A stretch of DNA of 64,000 nucleotides from Methylibium sp. NZG (GTDB lineage: Bacteria; Pseudomonadota; Gammaproteobacteria; Burkholderiales; Burkholderiaceae_C), in assembly GCA_001263235.1 (NCBI GenBank), contig LGRD01000015.1, forward strand, positions 1 to 64,000, written 5' to 3'. A program made the translations under genes and the position numbers. Numbering within the stretch: position 1 is the stretch's first letter; every line of letters begins with the position of its first letter. The notes beneath the pieces are model-generated. The model saw nothing but the letters and a program-made list of their open reading frames with translations, had not been told where the DNA came from and did not search any database. Shown here piece by piece: positions 57,902 through 64,000 of the stretch.

Positions 57902-58815
57902 AAACACCCTTCAGCACACTCATCTCAGCCGCAGACTTGCGCGCCTTGCTCGACCGCGGCGCCACGCCGGTGGTCATCGTCGACACCGGCTTCGACCTGG
58001 CCGACGTGCAGGCGGGAGCACGCGCCTGGCGCGACGGCCACCTGCCCGGATCGCACTATTTGCACCTGGATGCTGACCTGTCGGCACCCAAGACCGGCCG
58101 CAACGGCCGCCACCCACTGCCAGCGCGCGCGGACTTCGCGCGCACGCTGGGGCGGTTGGGCATCATGCCTGCCACGCAGGTGATCGCGCTGGACCGCCAA
58201 GGCGGCATGTACGCCGCCCGCCTGTGGTGGATGCTGCGCTGGATAGGCCACGCCGCGGTGGCGGTGCTCGACGGCGGTGTCGCCGCGTGGACCGAGGCCG
58301 GCGGCGCCCTCCATCGCAAACCGGAAGGCACACCCGACGGCACACCCGACAGCACGTCCGACGACACGCGCGACCCGGCCCATCCCGCGCGTTCGCTCGA
58401 CGCCGGCCCCTACCCCGAACGCGCCGCGCTGGCGGGCGCGATGGACGGTGACACGCTGGCCGCGCGCCTGGGCACGGTGCGGCTGATCGACGCCCGCGCT
58501 GCCGAGCGCTTTCGTGGCGACGTGGAGCCGCTGGACGCTGCGGCCGGTCACATCCCGGGGGCGCTGAACCGCTTCTTCAAGCTCAACCTGGACGCCGCCG
58601 GCCGCTTCAAAGCGGCGGCCGACCTGCGCCAGGAGTTCCTGCCGCTGCTCGGCGGCCAGCCCGCAAATGCCGTTGTCCACCAGTGCGGCTCAGGCGTGAC
58701 CGCCTGCCACAACCTGCTGGCGATGGAGCACGCCGGCCTGGCCGGCTCCGTGCTGTACCCCGGCTCGTGGAGCGAGTGGTCGGCGGACCCTGGCAGGCCA
58801 CTGGCCAAGGGTTGA
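57898..58815 (+). CDS. sseA: Thiosulfate / 3-mercaptopyruvate sulfurtransferase (two rhodanese domains)
   Basis: A 305-residue tandem rhodanese. The first domain (residues ~10-135) has DRQGGMYAARLWWMLRW, with Asp-Arg in place of the catalytic cysteine, as in all SseA-like proteins. The second has the active loop QCGSGVTACHNLLA near residue 262. The linker between domains contains four 12-bp tandem units (58327-58374) coding GTPD/GTPD/STSD/DTRD-like tetrapeptides. Moves sulfur from mercaptopyruvate or thiosulfate to cyanide or thiols. Confidence 0.87.
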   Translation: MKTPFSTLISAADLRALLDRGATPVVIVDTGFDLADVQAGARAWRDGHLPGSHYLHLDADLSAPKTGRNGRHPLPARADFARTLGRLGIMPATQVIALDRQGGMYAARLWWMLRWIGHAAVAVLDGGVAAWTEAGGALHRKPEGTPDGTPDSTSDDTRDPAHPARSLDAGPYPERAALAGAMDGDTLAARLGTVRLIDARAAERFRGDVEPLDAAAGHIPGALNRFFKLNLDAAGRFKAAADLRQEFLPLLGGQPANAVVHQCGSGVTACHNLLAMEHAGLAGSVLYPGSWSEWSADPGRPLAKG

Positions 58816-58936
58816 TTCAAACTTCCGGCGTCACCGACCTCACCCAGGCGTGTCGGCGACAAATGGGCATGGCTCGATCGCATGAACACTCCGGCCGGAT
58901 CGAAGTCCAAACCGTTCCTCTACCCCGGAGACGATC

Positions 58937-59371
58937 ATGTACCAACGCATTCTCGTACCCACCGACGGTTCCGACATCACCGCCAAGGCGGTCAAGACCG
59001 CCGTCTCGCTGGCCCAGTCGCTGGGTGCCAGGCTCTACACGATCTGCGTGAAGGAGCCCTTCCCGTACAGCGCCATCTCCGAGATGCAGCCCACGCCGCC
59101 GCAAGAGTTCTTCGACGCGCAAGAACGAATCGCCGCCAAGCGCGTGCAGGCCGTGGTCGACACCTGCAACGCAGCCGGCGTGCCGTGCGAGGCTCACACC
59201 GTCGAAGCGCTGCACCCCTGGGAGGCCATCATCGACCACGCCCAGCGGCAGCAGTGCGACCTCGTGGTGATGGCCTCGCACGGCCGGCGTGGCGTGGCGG
59301 CGCTGCTGCTGGGCAGTGAGACGCAGAGGGTGCTGACGCACTCGCAGGTGCCGGTGCTGATCGTGCGCTGA
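58937..59371 (+). CDS. Universal stress protein A family
   Basis: A 144-residue single-domain UspA protein. The start MYQRILVPTDGSDITAKAV and the nucleotide-binding signature SHGRRGVAALLLGSETQRVL (G-2x-G-9x-G-[S/T]) are intact, so it can bind ATP. CTCTACCCCGGAG precedes the ATG. Stands alone 121 bases after the sulfurtransferase. Role is general stress or hypoxic survival by family. Confidence 0.93.
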   Translation: MYQRILVPTDGSDITAKAVKTAVSLAQSLGARLYTICVKEPFPYSAISEMQPTPPQEFFDAQERIAAKRVQAVVDTCNAAGVPCEAHTVEALHPWEAIIDHAQRQQCDLVVMASHGRRGVAALLLGSETQRVLTHSQVPVLIVR

Positions 59372-59383
59372 TGAAGGCACACG

Positions 59384-59472
59384 TCAAGCGGCCGCCGCGG
59401 AACCGGCTTCGCCGGGCCGCTGGCGGCGGCCCCTTTGAGCGGGAGCGGCATCAGCCGCTTCGGGGCTGGGTC
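59384..59472. repeat. Interspersed repeat, family B (copy 3)
   Basis: An 89-bp element with the left end TCAAGCGGCCGCCGCGG and right end CCGCTTCGGGGCTGGGTC. It sits between the convergent uspA and ZIP genes. Its right end TGGGTCA supplies the TGA stop of the ZIP gene on the minus strand, so the element touches the coding end. Same orientation as 51359-51446, opposite to the livM copy. Confidence 0.82.
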
Positions 59473-60247
59473 AATGTCGGTGGAGAAAGTGGCCCGCCAC
59501 GACCACCAGCAACAAGCCGCCCGCCAGCCAGGCCAGTTGCGCCGCCGTGTCTTTGATCGACAGCCGGTGCTGCAGCTGGGGGATCAGGTCGGCCACCGCC
59601 ACGTAGATGAAGCTGCTCGACGCCACCACCAGCAGGTACGGAAACAGCGCCTCCCACGGCCCGACGACGAAGTAGCCGAGCACGCCACCGGCTACCGCCG
59701 CCAGGCCCGACACGGCGTTGTAGAGCAGCGCCTTGGCGCGCGAGAAGCCGGCGTTGAGCAGCACGATGTAGTCGCCGACCTCCTGCGGAATCTCGTGCGC
59801 GATGATCGCCAGCGCGGTCACCACGCCCAGTCGCACGTCGGTGAGGAAGGCGGCGGCGATGATGATGCCGTCGCAGAAGTTGTGGATGCTGTCGCCCAGC
59901 AGCACCGCCCACCCGCCGCGGCCGGCCTGCTGCGCGTCGAAGCCGTGGTGGTGGTCGTGGTCGTCGTGCTCGTGGTGGTGCTGGTGTCGGTAGAGCTCGG
60001 CCTTCTCAAGCAAGAAGAAGAACATCAAGCCCGCCAACAGCGTGGCGAACAGGTGCTGCGGGCTGGCCTGGCTCTCGAACGCTTCGGGCAGCAGGTTGAG
60101 CAGCGCCGTGCCGAGCAGCACGCCGGCCGACAGGCTGACGAGGTGGCGCACCACCTTGCTCAGCACTTTCAGGGTCAGGCTGGCGGCGATCAGCACCGAC
60201 AGCAGCCCGCCGGCAAAGGTGGCGATCACGATGTAGAGAAGCGTCAT
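59471..60247 (-). CDS. ZIP family divalent metal transporter
   Basis: A 258-residue membrane protein. The ZIP pattern is present: helix IV HNFCDGIIIAAAFL and helix V AHEIPQEVGDYIVLLNAG carry the metal-binding His, Asp and Glu, and a His/Asp-rich cytoplasmic loop (HQHHHEHDDHDHHHG) lies between helices III and IV. Imports zinc or iron, possibly manganese. ATG 60247 is chosen; a start at 60283 would add MASCCHTHDPTC, a Cys/His lead that could also bind metal. Confidence 0.9.
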   Translation of the reverse strand: MTLLYIVIATFAGGLLSVLIAASLTLKVLSKVVRHLVSLSAGVLLGTALLNLLPEAFESQASPQHLFATLLAGLMFFFLLEKAELYRHQHHHEHDDHDHHHGFDAQQAGRGGWAVLLGDSIHNFCDGIIIAAAFLTDVRLGVVTALAIIAHEIPQEVGDYIVLLNAGFSRAKALLYNAVSGLAAVAGGVLGYFVVGPWEALFPYLLVVASSSFIYVAVADLIPQLQHRLSIKDTAAQLAWLAGGLLLVVVAGHFLHRH

Positions 60248-60323
60248 GCAAGTGGGGTCGTGCGTGTGGCAACAGGACGCCACGCCACGTCACGCGCGGC
60301 CGGCAGGCAAAGGTTGCGGCAGA

Positions 60324-61196
60324 TCAAGCAACGCCGTGGGCCTTGAACCAGGCCAGGCATCGCTTCCAGCCGTCGTCGGCCGCTTCCTTGCGGTAGGTCG
60401 GGCGGTAGTCGGCATGGAAGGCGTGCGGCGCGTCGGGGTAGACGACGAACTCCGACTTCTTGGCCGCGGCGTTGCCAGCGGCCAACGCCGCCTTCATCTT
60501 GTCGACCGTATCCAGCGGAATGCCGGTGTCGGCGCCGCCGTACAAACCCAGCACCGGGCCGTTCAGCGCACCCGCCAAGTCGACCGGGTGCTTGGGCTGC
60601 AACGCACTGGCCGTGCCGACGAGCCGGCCGTACCAGGCGACACCCGCCTTGACCGCCGGGTTGTGCGCGTTGTACAGCCAGGTGATGCGGCCGCCCCAGC
60701 AAAAGCCGGTGATCGCCAGCTTGGACGTGTCGCCGCCGTTGGCTCGTGCCCAGGCGACGGTCGCGTCCAGGTCGCCCATCACCTGCGCGTCGGGCACCTT
60801 GTTGATCACCTCGGCGAGCAGCTTGGCGATCTCGCCGTACGACTGCGCGTCGCCCTGGCGCACGAACATCTCGGGCGCCAGCGCCAGGTAGCCGGCCTTG
60901 GCAAAGCGCCGCGCCACGTCGGCGATGTGCTCGTGCACGCCGAAGATTTCGGACATGACCAGCACCACCGGCAGGTTCGTCTTGCCCGCCGGCTGCGCGC
61001 GGTACACCGGCATCTTGAAGTCGCCGACCATCACGGTCACCTCGCCCACGGTCAGGCCGTCGGCGCTGGTCTTCACGGTTTGTGCGCCCACCGGCAGGAC
61101 GGCCGCCGCAAAACCGCTGCCCACCGAGGTCTTCACGAAATCGCGCCGGCTGAAATCGCGGGACGGTGTGAGGCTGTCGAGGTCTTGGCGCAGCAT
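60324..61196 (-). CDS. Exported dienelactone hydrolase family protein
   Basis: A 290-residue protein with a Tat-type signal (SRRDFVKTSVGSGFAAAVLPV) in the first 40 residues. The DLH fold has VLVMSEIFGVHEHIADVARR, the Cys nucleophile in GFCWGGRITW, the Asp in YGGADTGIP and His in DAPHAFHADYRPTY. DLH opens 4-carboxymethylenebutenolide in chlorocatechol routes, but many family members have other, unknown substrates. Export by Tat is notable for this mainly cytoplasmic family, though common for this subgroup. Confidence 0.88.
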   Translation of the reverse strand: MLRQDLDSLTPSRDFSRRDFVKTSVGSGFAAAVLPVGAQTVKTSADGLTVGEVTVMVGDFKMPVYRAQPAGKTNLPVVLVMSEIFGVHEHIADVARRFAKAGYLALAPEMFVRQGDAQSYGEIAKLLAEVINKVPDAQVMGDLDATVAWARANGGDTSKLAITGFCWGGRITWLYNAHNPAVKAGVAWYGRLVGTASALQPKHPVDLAGALNGPVLGLYGGADTGIPLDTVDKMKAALAAGNAAAKKSEFVVYPDAPHAFHADYRPTYRKEAADDGWKRCLAWFKAHGVA

Positions 61197-61287
61197 GGTG
61201 GTGGGTCCGTGGCGTGGGTGGGGAAGCGGGATTCTAGTGGCGCGCTCCAGTGACGCATCCAGCCACGACAACCGCGACAATGACGCG

Positions 61288-62817
61288 ATGGACTGGACAC
61301 AAACGCGCCCCGCCGACCTCGACTCCCGCTGGCCCGGGCAGCTCGCCGGCATCGACATGGGCTCCAACAGCTTTCGGCTCGAGATCGGGCAGGTCATCAA
61401 GGGCCGTTATCGGCGCGTCGACTACCTGAAGGAGACGGTGCGCCTTGGCGCGGGGCTCGACGCCGACGGCCTGCTGACCGAAGAAGCGACCCAGCGCGGC
61501 CTGGCCTGCCTGGCCCGGTTCGCCAAGCGCCTTGACGGCTTTTCGCCGCAACAGGTGCGCGCCGTGGCCACGCAGACACTGCGCGAGGCGCGCAACCGCG
61601 ACGCCTTCCTCGCCCGCGCGCAGCTTGCGCTCGGGCTGCCGATCGAGGTGATCTCCGGCCGCGAGGAAGCGCGCCTGATCTACGCTGGCGTCGCCCGGCT
61701 GCAGCCGTCGTCAGCGCCACGGTTGGTGGTCGACATCGGCGGGCGCAGCACCGAGATGATCCTGGGCAAAGAGCGCCAGCCACACCGCGCCGAGTCATTC
61801 CGCGTGGGCAGCGTGAGCCTGTCGATGAAGTACTTCGGCGACGGCCGCTTCACTGAAGAAGCGTTCCACCAGGCGCAGATCGCCGCCGGCGCAGAGCTTG
61901 AGGAAGGGCTGGAGCCTTTCGCGCGGGTTCACTGGCAGGAGGCGCTCGGCTCGTCGGGCACGGTGGGCGCGGTATCGCAGTTGCTGGCCGCCAGCGCCAT
62001 CACCGACGGCGCGGTGACGCCCGACGGCCTGCGCTGGCTGATCGAGCAGTGCCTGCGCGCCGGCCGTGTCGACCAGCTCGACCTGCCGGGGCTGAAGGAA
62101 GACCGCCGCGCTGTCATTGCAGGCGGCATCGCGATCCTCTACACGCTGACCACGCAATTCGGCATCAACGCGCTGCTGCCGGCGCGCGGCGCGCTGCGCC
62201 AGGGCGTGATCTTCGACCTGGACGAGCGCATCCAGGCGACCGCGCTGCACCAGGACGGCCACGACGTGCGCGACGCCTCGGTGCGCGAGCTGCAGCGCCG
62301 CTTCATCGTCGACATCAACCAGGCCAAGCGCGTCAGCGCCATCGCCGAACGCTTGTATGCCAGCGTGCGGCCCGACGCCAGCGCCGAGGCGCGGCGCGAG
62401 CTGCTGTGGGCCTGCGCGCTGCACGAGATCGGCATGATGGTGTCGCACCACGACCACCACCGCCACAGCGCCTACCTGCTCGGCCACGTCGACGCGGCCG
62501 GTTTCTCGCAAAGCCAGTTGAAGCGGCTGGGCGAGCTGGTGCTGGGCCAGCGTGGCGGGTTGCGCAAGATCGAAGGCAGCCTGGCGCAGCTCGACTTCGC
62601 CTGGCAGGTGCTGTGCCTGCGGCTGGCGATCATCAAGTGCCATGCGCGGGGCGAGGTGGTGCTCGACGCGCTCGACCTGCAACGCAACGGCGCACAGGCG
62701 ATGCTGCGCTTCTCGCGCGAGTGGGAGCAGGCGAATCCGCGCAAGCTGCACCAGATTCGCGAGGAGGTGGATGCGTGGAGCCGCAGCGGGGCGTTGCGCT
62801 TGGAGCTCGGCCGCTGA
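61288..62817 (+). CDS. ppx: Exopolyphosphatase / pppGpp phosphohydrolase (Ppx/GppA)
   Basis: A 509-residue enzyme that trims inorganic polyphosphate. The ASKHA N-terminal block is LAGIDMGSNSFRLEIGQV, and VVDIGGRSTEMILG and LGSSGTVGAVSQLL follow. The C-terminal HD-like helical region with CALHEIGMMVSHHDHHRHSAYL is complete. Convergent with sixA-ppk, which together set polyphosphate levels. A family C repeat fills the gap to sixA. Confidence 0.93.
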   Translation: MDWTQTRPADLDSRWPGQLAGIDMGSNSFRLEIGQVIKGRYRRVDYLKETVRLGAGLDADGLLTEEATQRGLACLARFAKRLDGFSPQQVRAVATQTLREARNRDAFLARAQLALGLPIEVISGREEARLIYAGVARLQPSSAPRLVVDIGGRSTEMILGKERQPHRAESFRVGSVSLSMKYFGDGRFTEEAFHQAQIAAGAELEEGLEPFARVHWQEALGSSGTVGAVSQLLAASAITDGAVTPDGLRWLIEQCLRAGRVDQLDLPGLKEDRRAVIAGGIAILYTLTTQFGINALLPARGALRQGVIFDLDERIQATALHQDGHDVRDASVRELQRRFIVDINQAKRVSAIAERLYASVRPDASAEARRELLWACALHEIGMMVSHHDHHRHSAYLLGHVDAAGFSQSQLKRLGELVLGQRGGLRKIEGSLAQLDFAWQVLCLRLAIIKCHARGEVVLDALDLQRNGAQAMLRFSREWEQANPRKLHQIREEVDAWSRSGALRLELGR

Positions 62818-62822
62818 GGCTG

Positions 62823-62964
62823 TTGCTCCCTCGCCCCTTTGGGGAGAGGGTTGGGGTGAGGGGCCGCGCGGGGCAGCAGCGTTGTGGCCCGCGGCCCTCA
62901 CCCCCGCCCTCTCCAAGGGCCACGAAGGGGCCCCTCCGTGGCCCTTGGAGAGGGAGAAGGAATG
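62823..62964. repeat. Interspersed repeat, family C (copy 2) with inserted family A palindrome
   Basis: The first ~45 bases match the truB copy almost exactly (GCTCCCTCGCCCCTTTGGGG onward). The closing half matches as CCTCACCCCCGCCCTCTCC and GGAGAGGGAG, but between them, where truB has only CAGGG, this copy holds 32 extra bases (62915-62946). Lies between convergent ppx and sixA. Confidence 0.85.
62915..62946. repeat. 32-bp family A palindrome nested in the family C repeat
   Basis: The left arm is AAGGGCCACGAAGGGG and the right arm CCCCTCCGTGGCCCTT; they are inverse complements except at one position. The first 21 bases are identical to 7720-7740 in family A copy 1. It sits exactly at the dyad of the host repeat, so it lengthens that hairpin without breaking it. 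Confidence 0.8.
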
Positions 62965-62968
62965 AGGC

Positions 62969-63433
62969 TTACAGCAAGTCAGGCCCCTGCACCGCCTGCA
63001 GCACCACCTGAGCCTGCCCTTCACGGTCGCGGTTGCGCAACCACCAGACCGCGCCCTTCTTGACCGCCCACGGCTGTGGCACACCGTTGAGAACGTAAGA
63101 CGCCACCAGCCCCAAGGTCGGCTGGTGGCCCACCACCAGCACCGGCTCGTGCGCGTCGGGCCAGCGCGCCGACTTGAGCAGGGCTTCGCCGTCTGCGTCG
63201 GGCGCAAGCGCCTCCAGCGTCTTGAAACTGCGGCCGAGCGCCTTGGCCGTCTGCTGGCAGCGTTTGGCGGGGCTCACGAGGATGCGGGTGGAGTGCGCCA
63301 TGCGCTGGTTCAACCAGTCGGCCATGCGTTGGGCCTGGCGCTCGCCTTTCGGCGTGAGGCCGCGCGAGAGGTCGTCGCCCTCGCCGTCGCGCAGCTCGAA
63401 AGCCTCGGCGTGCCGCCACAGGATCAGGTCCAT
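62969..63433 (-). CDS. sixA: Phosphohistidine phosphatase SixA
   Basis: A 154-residue histidine-phosphatase-superfamily protein. The RHG-like motif is LILWRHAEAFE at the N-terminus, the second is VSPAKRCQQTA, and VVGHQPTLGLV holds the distal histidine. E. coli SixA removes phosphate from the HPt domain of ArcB and PTS proteins. It follows ppk by 21 bases on the same strand, a common arrangement; involvement in polyphosphate control is inferred. Confidence 0.9.
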   Translation of the reverse strand: MDLILWRHAEAFELRDGEGDDLSRGLTPKGERQAQRMADWLNQRMAHSTRILVSPAKRCQQTAKALGRSFKTLEALAPDADGEALLKSARWPDAHEPVLVVGHQPTLGLVASYVLNGVPQPWAVKKGAVWWLRNRDREGQAQVVLQAVQGPDLL

Positions 63434-63454
63434 CCCAGGTTCACCGTGTTCTCT

Positions 63455-64000
63455 TCAGTGTCCGAGAGCAGGCACGGACGCACCGGCCGCGCGCGCCATC
63501 AGCGCCTGCTGCGCACTCGGCGCGCCGCCCCCCACGGGCCGGTAGCTGCCATCGGGCTGCAGACTCCATGCGTCGAGCTGGTCGTGCAGATAAGGCACCA
63601 GGCATTCGTCGATCACGCGCTGGCGCAGCGCAGCGTCGCGCACCGGCCACGCCACTTCGATGCGGCCGAACATGTTGCGCCCCATCCAGTCGGCGCTGGA
63701 AAGGAACAGCGCCTCGCTGTTTTCGCCCGCTGACGCAGCCGCTGCTCCATCACCTGCCCCATCACCTGCCGCTTCACCCCAGCGAAAGTAGATGACGCGC
63801 GTGTGCTCCAGAAAACGCCCCACCACCGACCGAACGCGAATGCGCTCGGTCGCGCCGTCGATGCCCGGTGGCAGCATGCAGGCGCCGCGCACGATCAGGT
63901 CGACCTCGGCGCCAGCGCGCGCCGAGCGGATCAACGCCTCGATCAGCGGCACGTCGGTCAGCGCGTTGATCTTGACCACGATGCGCGCCGGCAGCCCGGC
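63455..64000 (-). CDS. ppk1: Polyphosphate kinase 1, C-terminal part
   Basis: Only the last 181 residues are in the window; the frame continues past the right edge. Seen are KINALTDVPLIEALIRSARAGAEVDLIVRGACMLPPG and LSSADWMGRNMFGRIEVAWPV of the PPK C2 domain, including the nucleotide-binding arginines. Between RWGEAA and ENSEALFL is a Gly/Ala/Asp low-complexity insert of about 15 residues, coded partly by two 12-bp direct repeats (63747-63758 and 63759-63770). Makes polyphosphate from ATP. Confidence 0.92.
   Translation of the reverse strand, partial: AGLPARIVVKINALTDVPLIEALIRSARAGAEVDLIVRGACMLPPGIDGATERIRVRSVVGRFLEHTRVIYFRWGEAAGDGAGDGAAAASAGENSEALFLSSADWMGRNMFGRIEVAWPVRDAALRQRVIDECLVPYLHDQLDAWSLQPDGSYRPVGGGAPSAQQALMARAAGASVPALGH

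Overview
This is 64 kb of GC-rich chromosomal DNA, densely packed with genes. Gene content and order point to a betaproteobacterium of the order Burkholderiales, probably near the Rubrivivax / Leptothrix / Methylibium group (inference). The pointers are rimP-nusA-infB-rbfA-truB-typA, xseB-ispA-dxs-folE2, an rpfE-like gene next to recJ, ppk1-sixA-ppx, Bug-type binding proteins and a WS/DGAT wax/triglyceride synthase. I see no phage, insertion sequence, CRISPR array or rRNA. One tRNA-Ser(GGA) is present.

Layout: 1-1000, end of an ABC importer. 1.06-4.5 kb, a minus-strand arsenic operon (arsR, arsI, thiol-phosphatase-type arsC, sterol desaturase-like gene, aquaporin, glutaredoxin-type arsC) with no ArsB or ACR3 pump. 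4.6-6.2 kb, aat-bpt of the N-end rule. 6.3-12.9 kb, a complete liv-type ABC transporter followed by an acyl-CoA ligase. 12.9-15 kb, an exported protoglobin plus a redoxin, divergent from an AraC regulator. 15.2-18.7 kb, WS/DGAT with two alpha/beta hydrolases. 18.8-28.4 kb, an EamA exporter and the transcription/translation operon. 28.5-33.8 kb, fabI, a lysine/ornithine/arginine decarboxylase, nfeD-stomatin, a DUF2237 protein and tRNA-Ser. 33.8-38.2 kb, a MarR-pxpBCA 5-oxoprolinase operon divergent from a Bug binding protein. 38.4-43.1 kb, a DODA-type dioxygenase and lolE-lolC-lolD. 43.2-51.3 kb, rpfE-like/recJ, two sugar dehydrogenases, a PHP phosphatase, EamA and YciO. 51.6-55.5 kb, folE2-dxs-ispA-xseB. 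55.7-61.2 kb, a Rieske oxygenase, EamA, sulfurtransferase, UspA, ZIP and dienelactone hydrolase. 61.3-64 kb, polyphosphate metabolism.

The most unusual signal is in the DNA itself. Three families of short interspersed GC-rich repeats (called A, B and C here) recur. In four operon genes (livH, livM, lolC, truB) a copy lies at or just before the start and reads in frame into the conserved protein. One copy of family C carries a 32-bp family A palindrome inserted at its centre. Separately, at least four proteins carry in-frame 12-bp tandem repeats (Rieske oxygenase, sulfurtransferase, DUF2237 protein, polyphosphate kinase), and a non-coding octamer array lies at 15.05-15.18 kb. Other points of interest are a probable leaderless arsR transcript whose -10 box lies inside a perfect palindrome, and an intrinsic terminator in the long rimP-nusA-infB leader.
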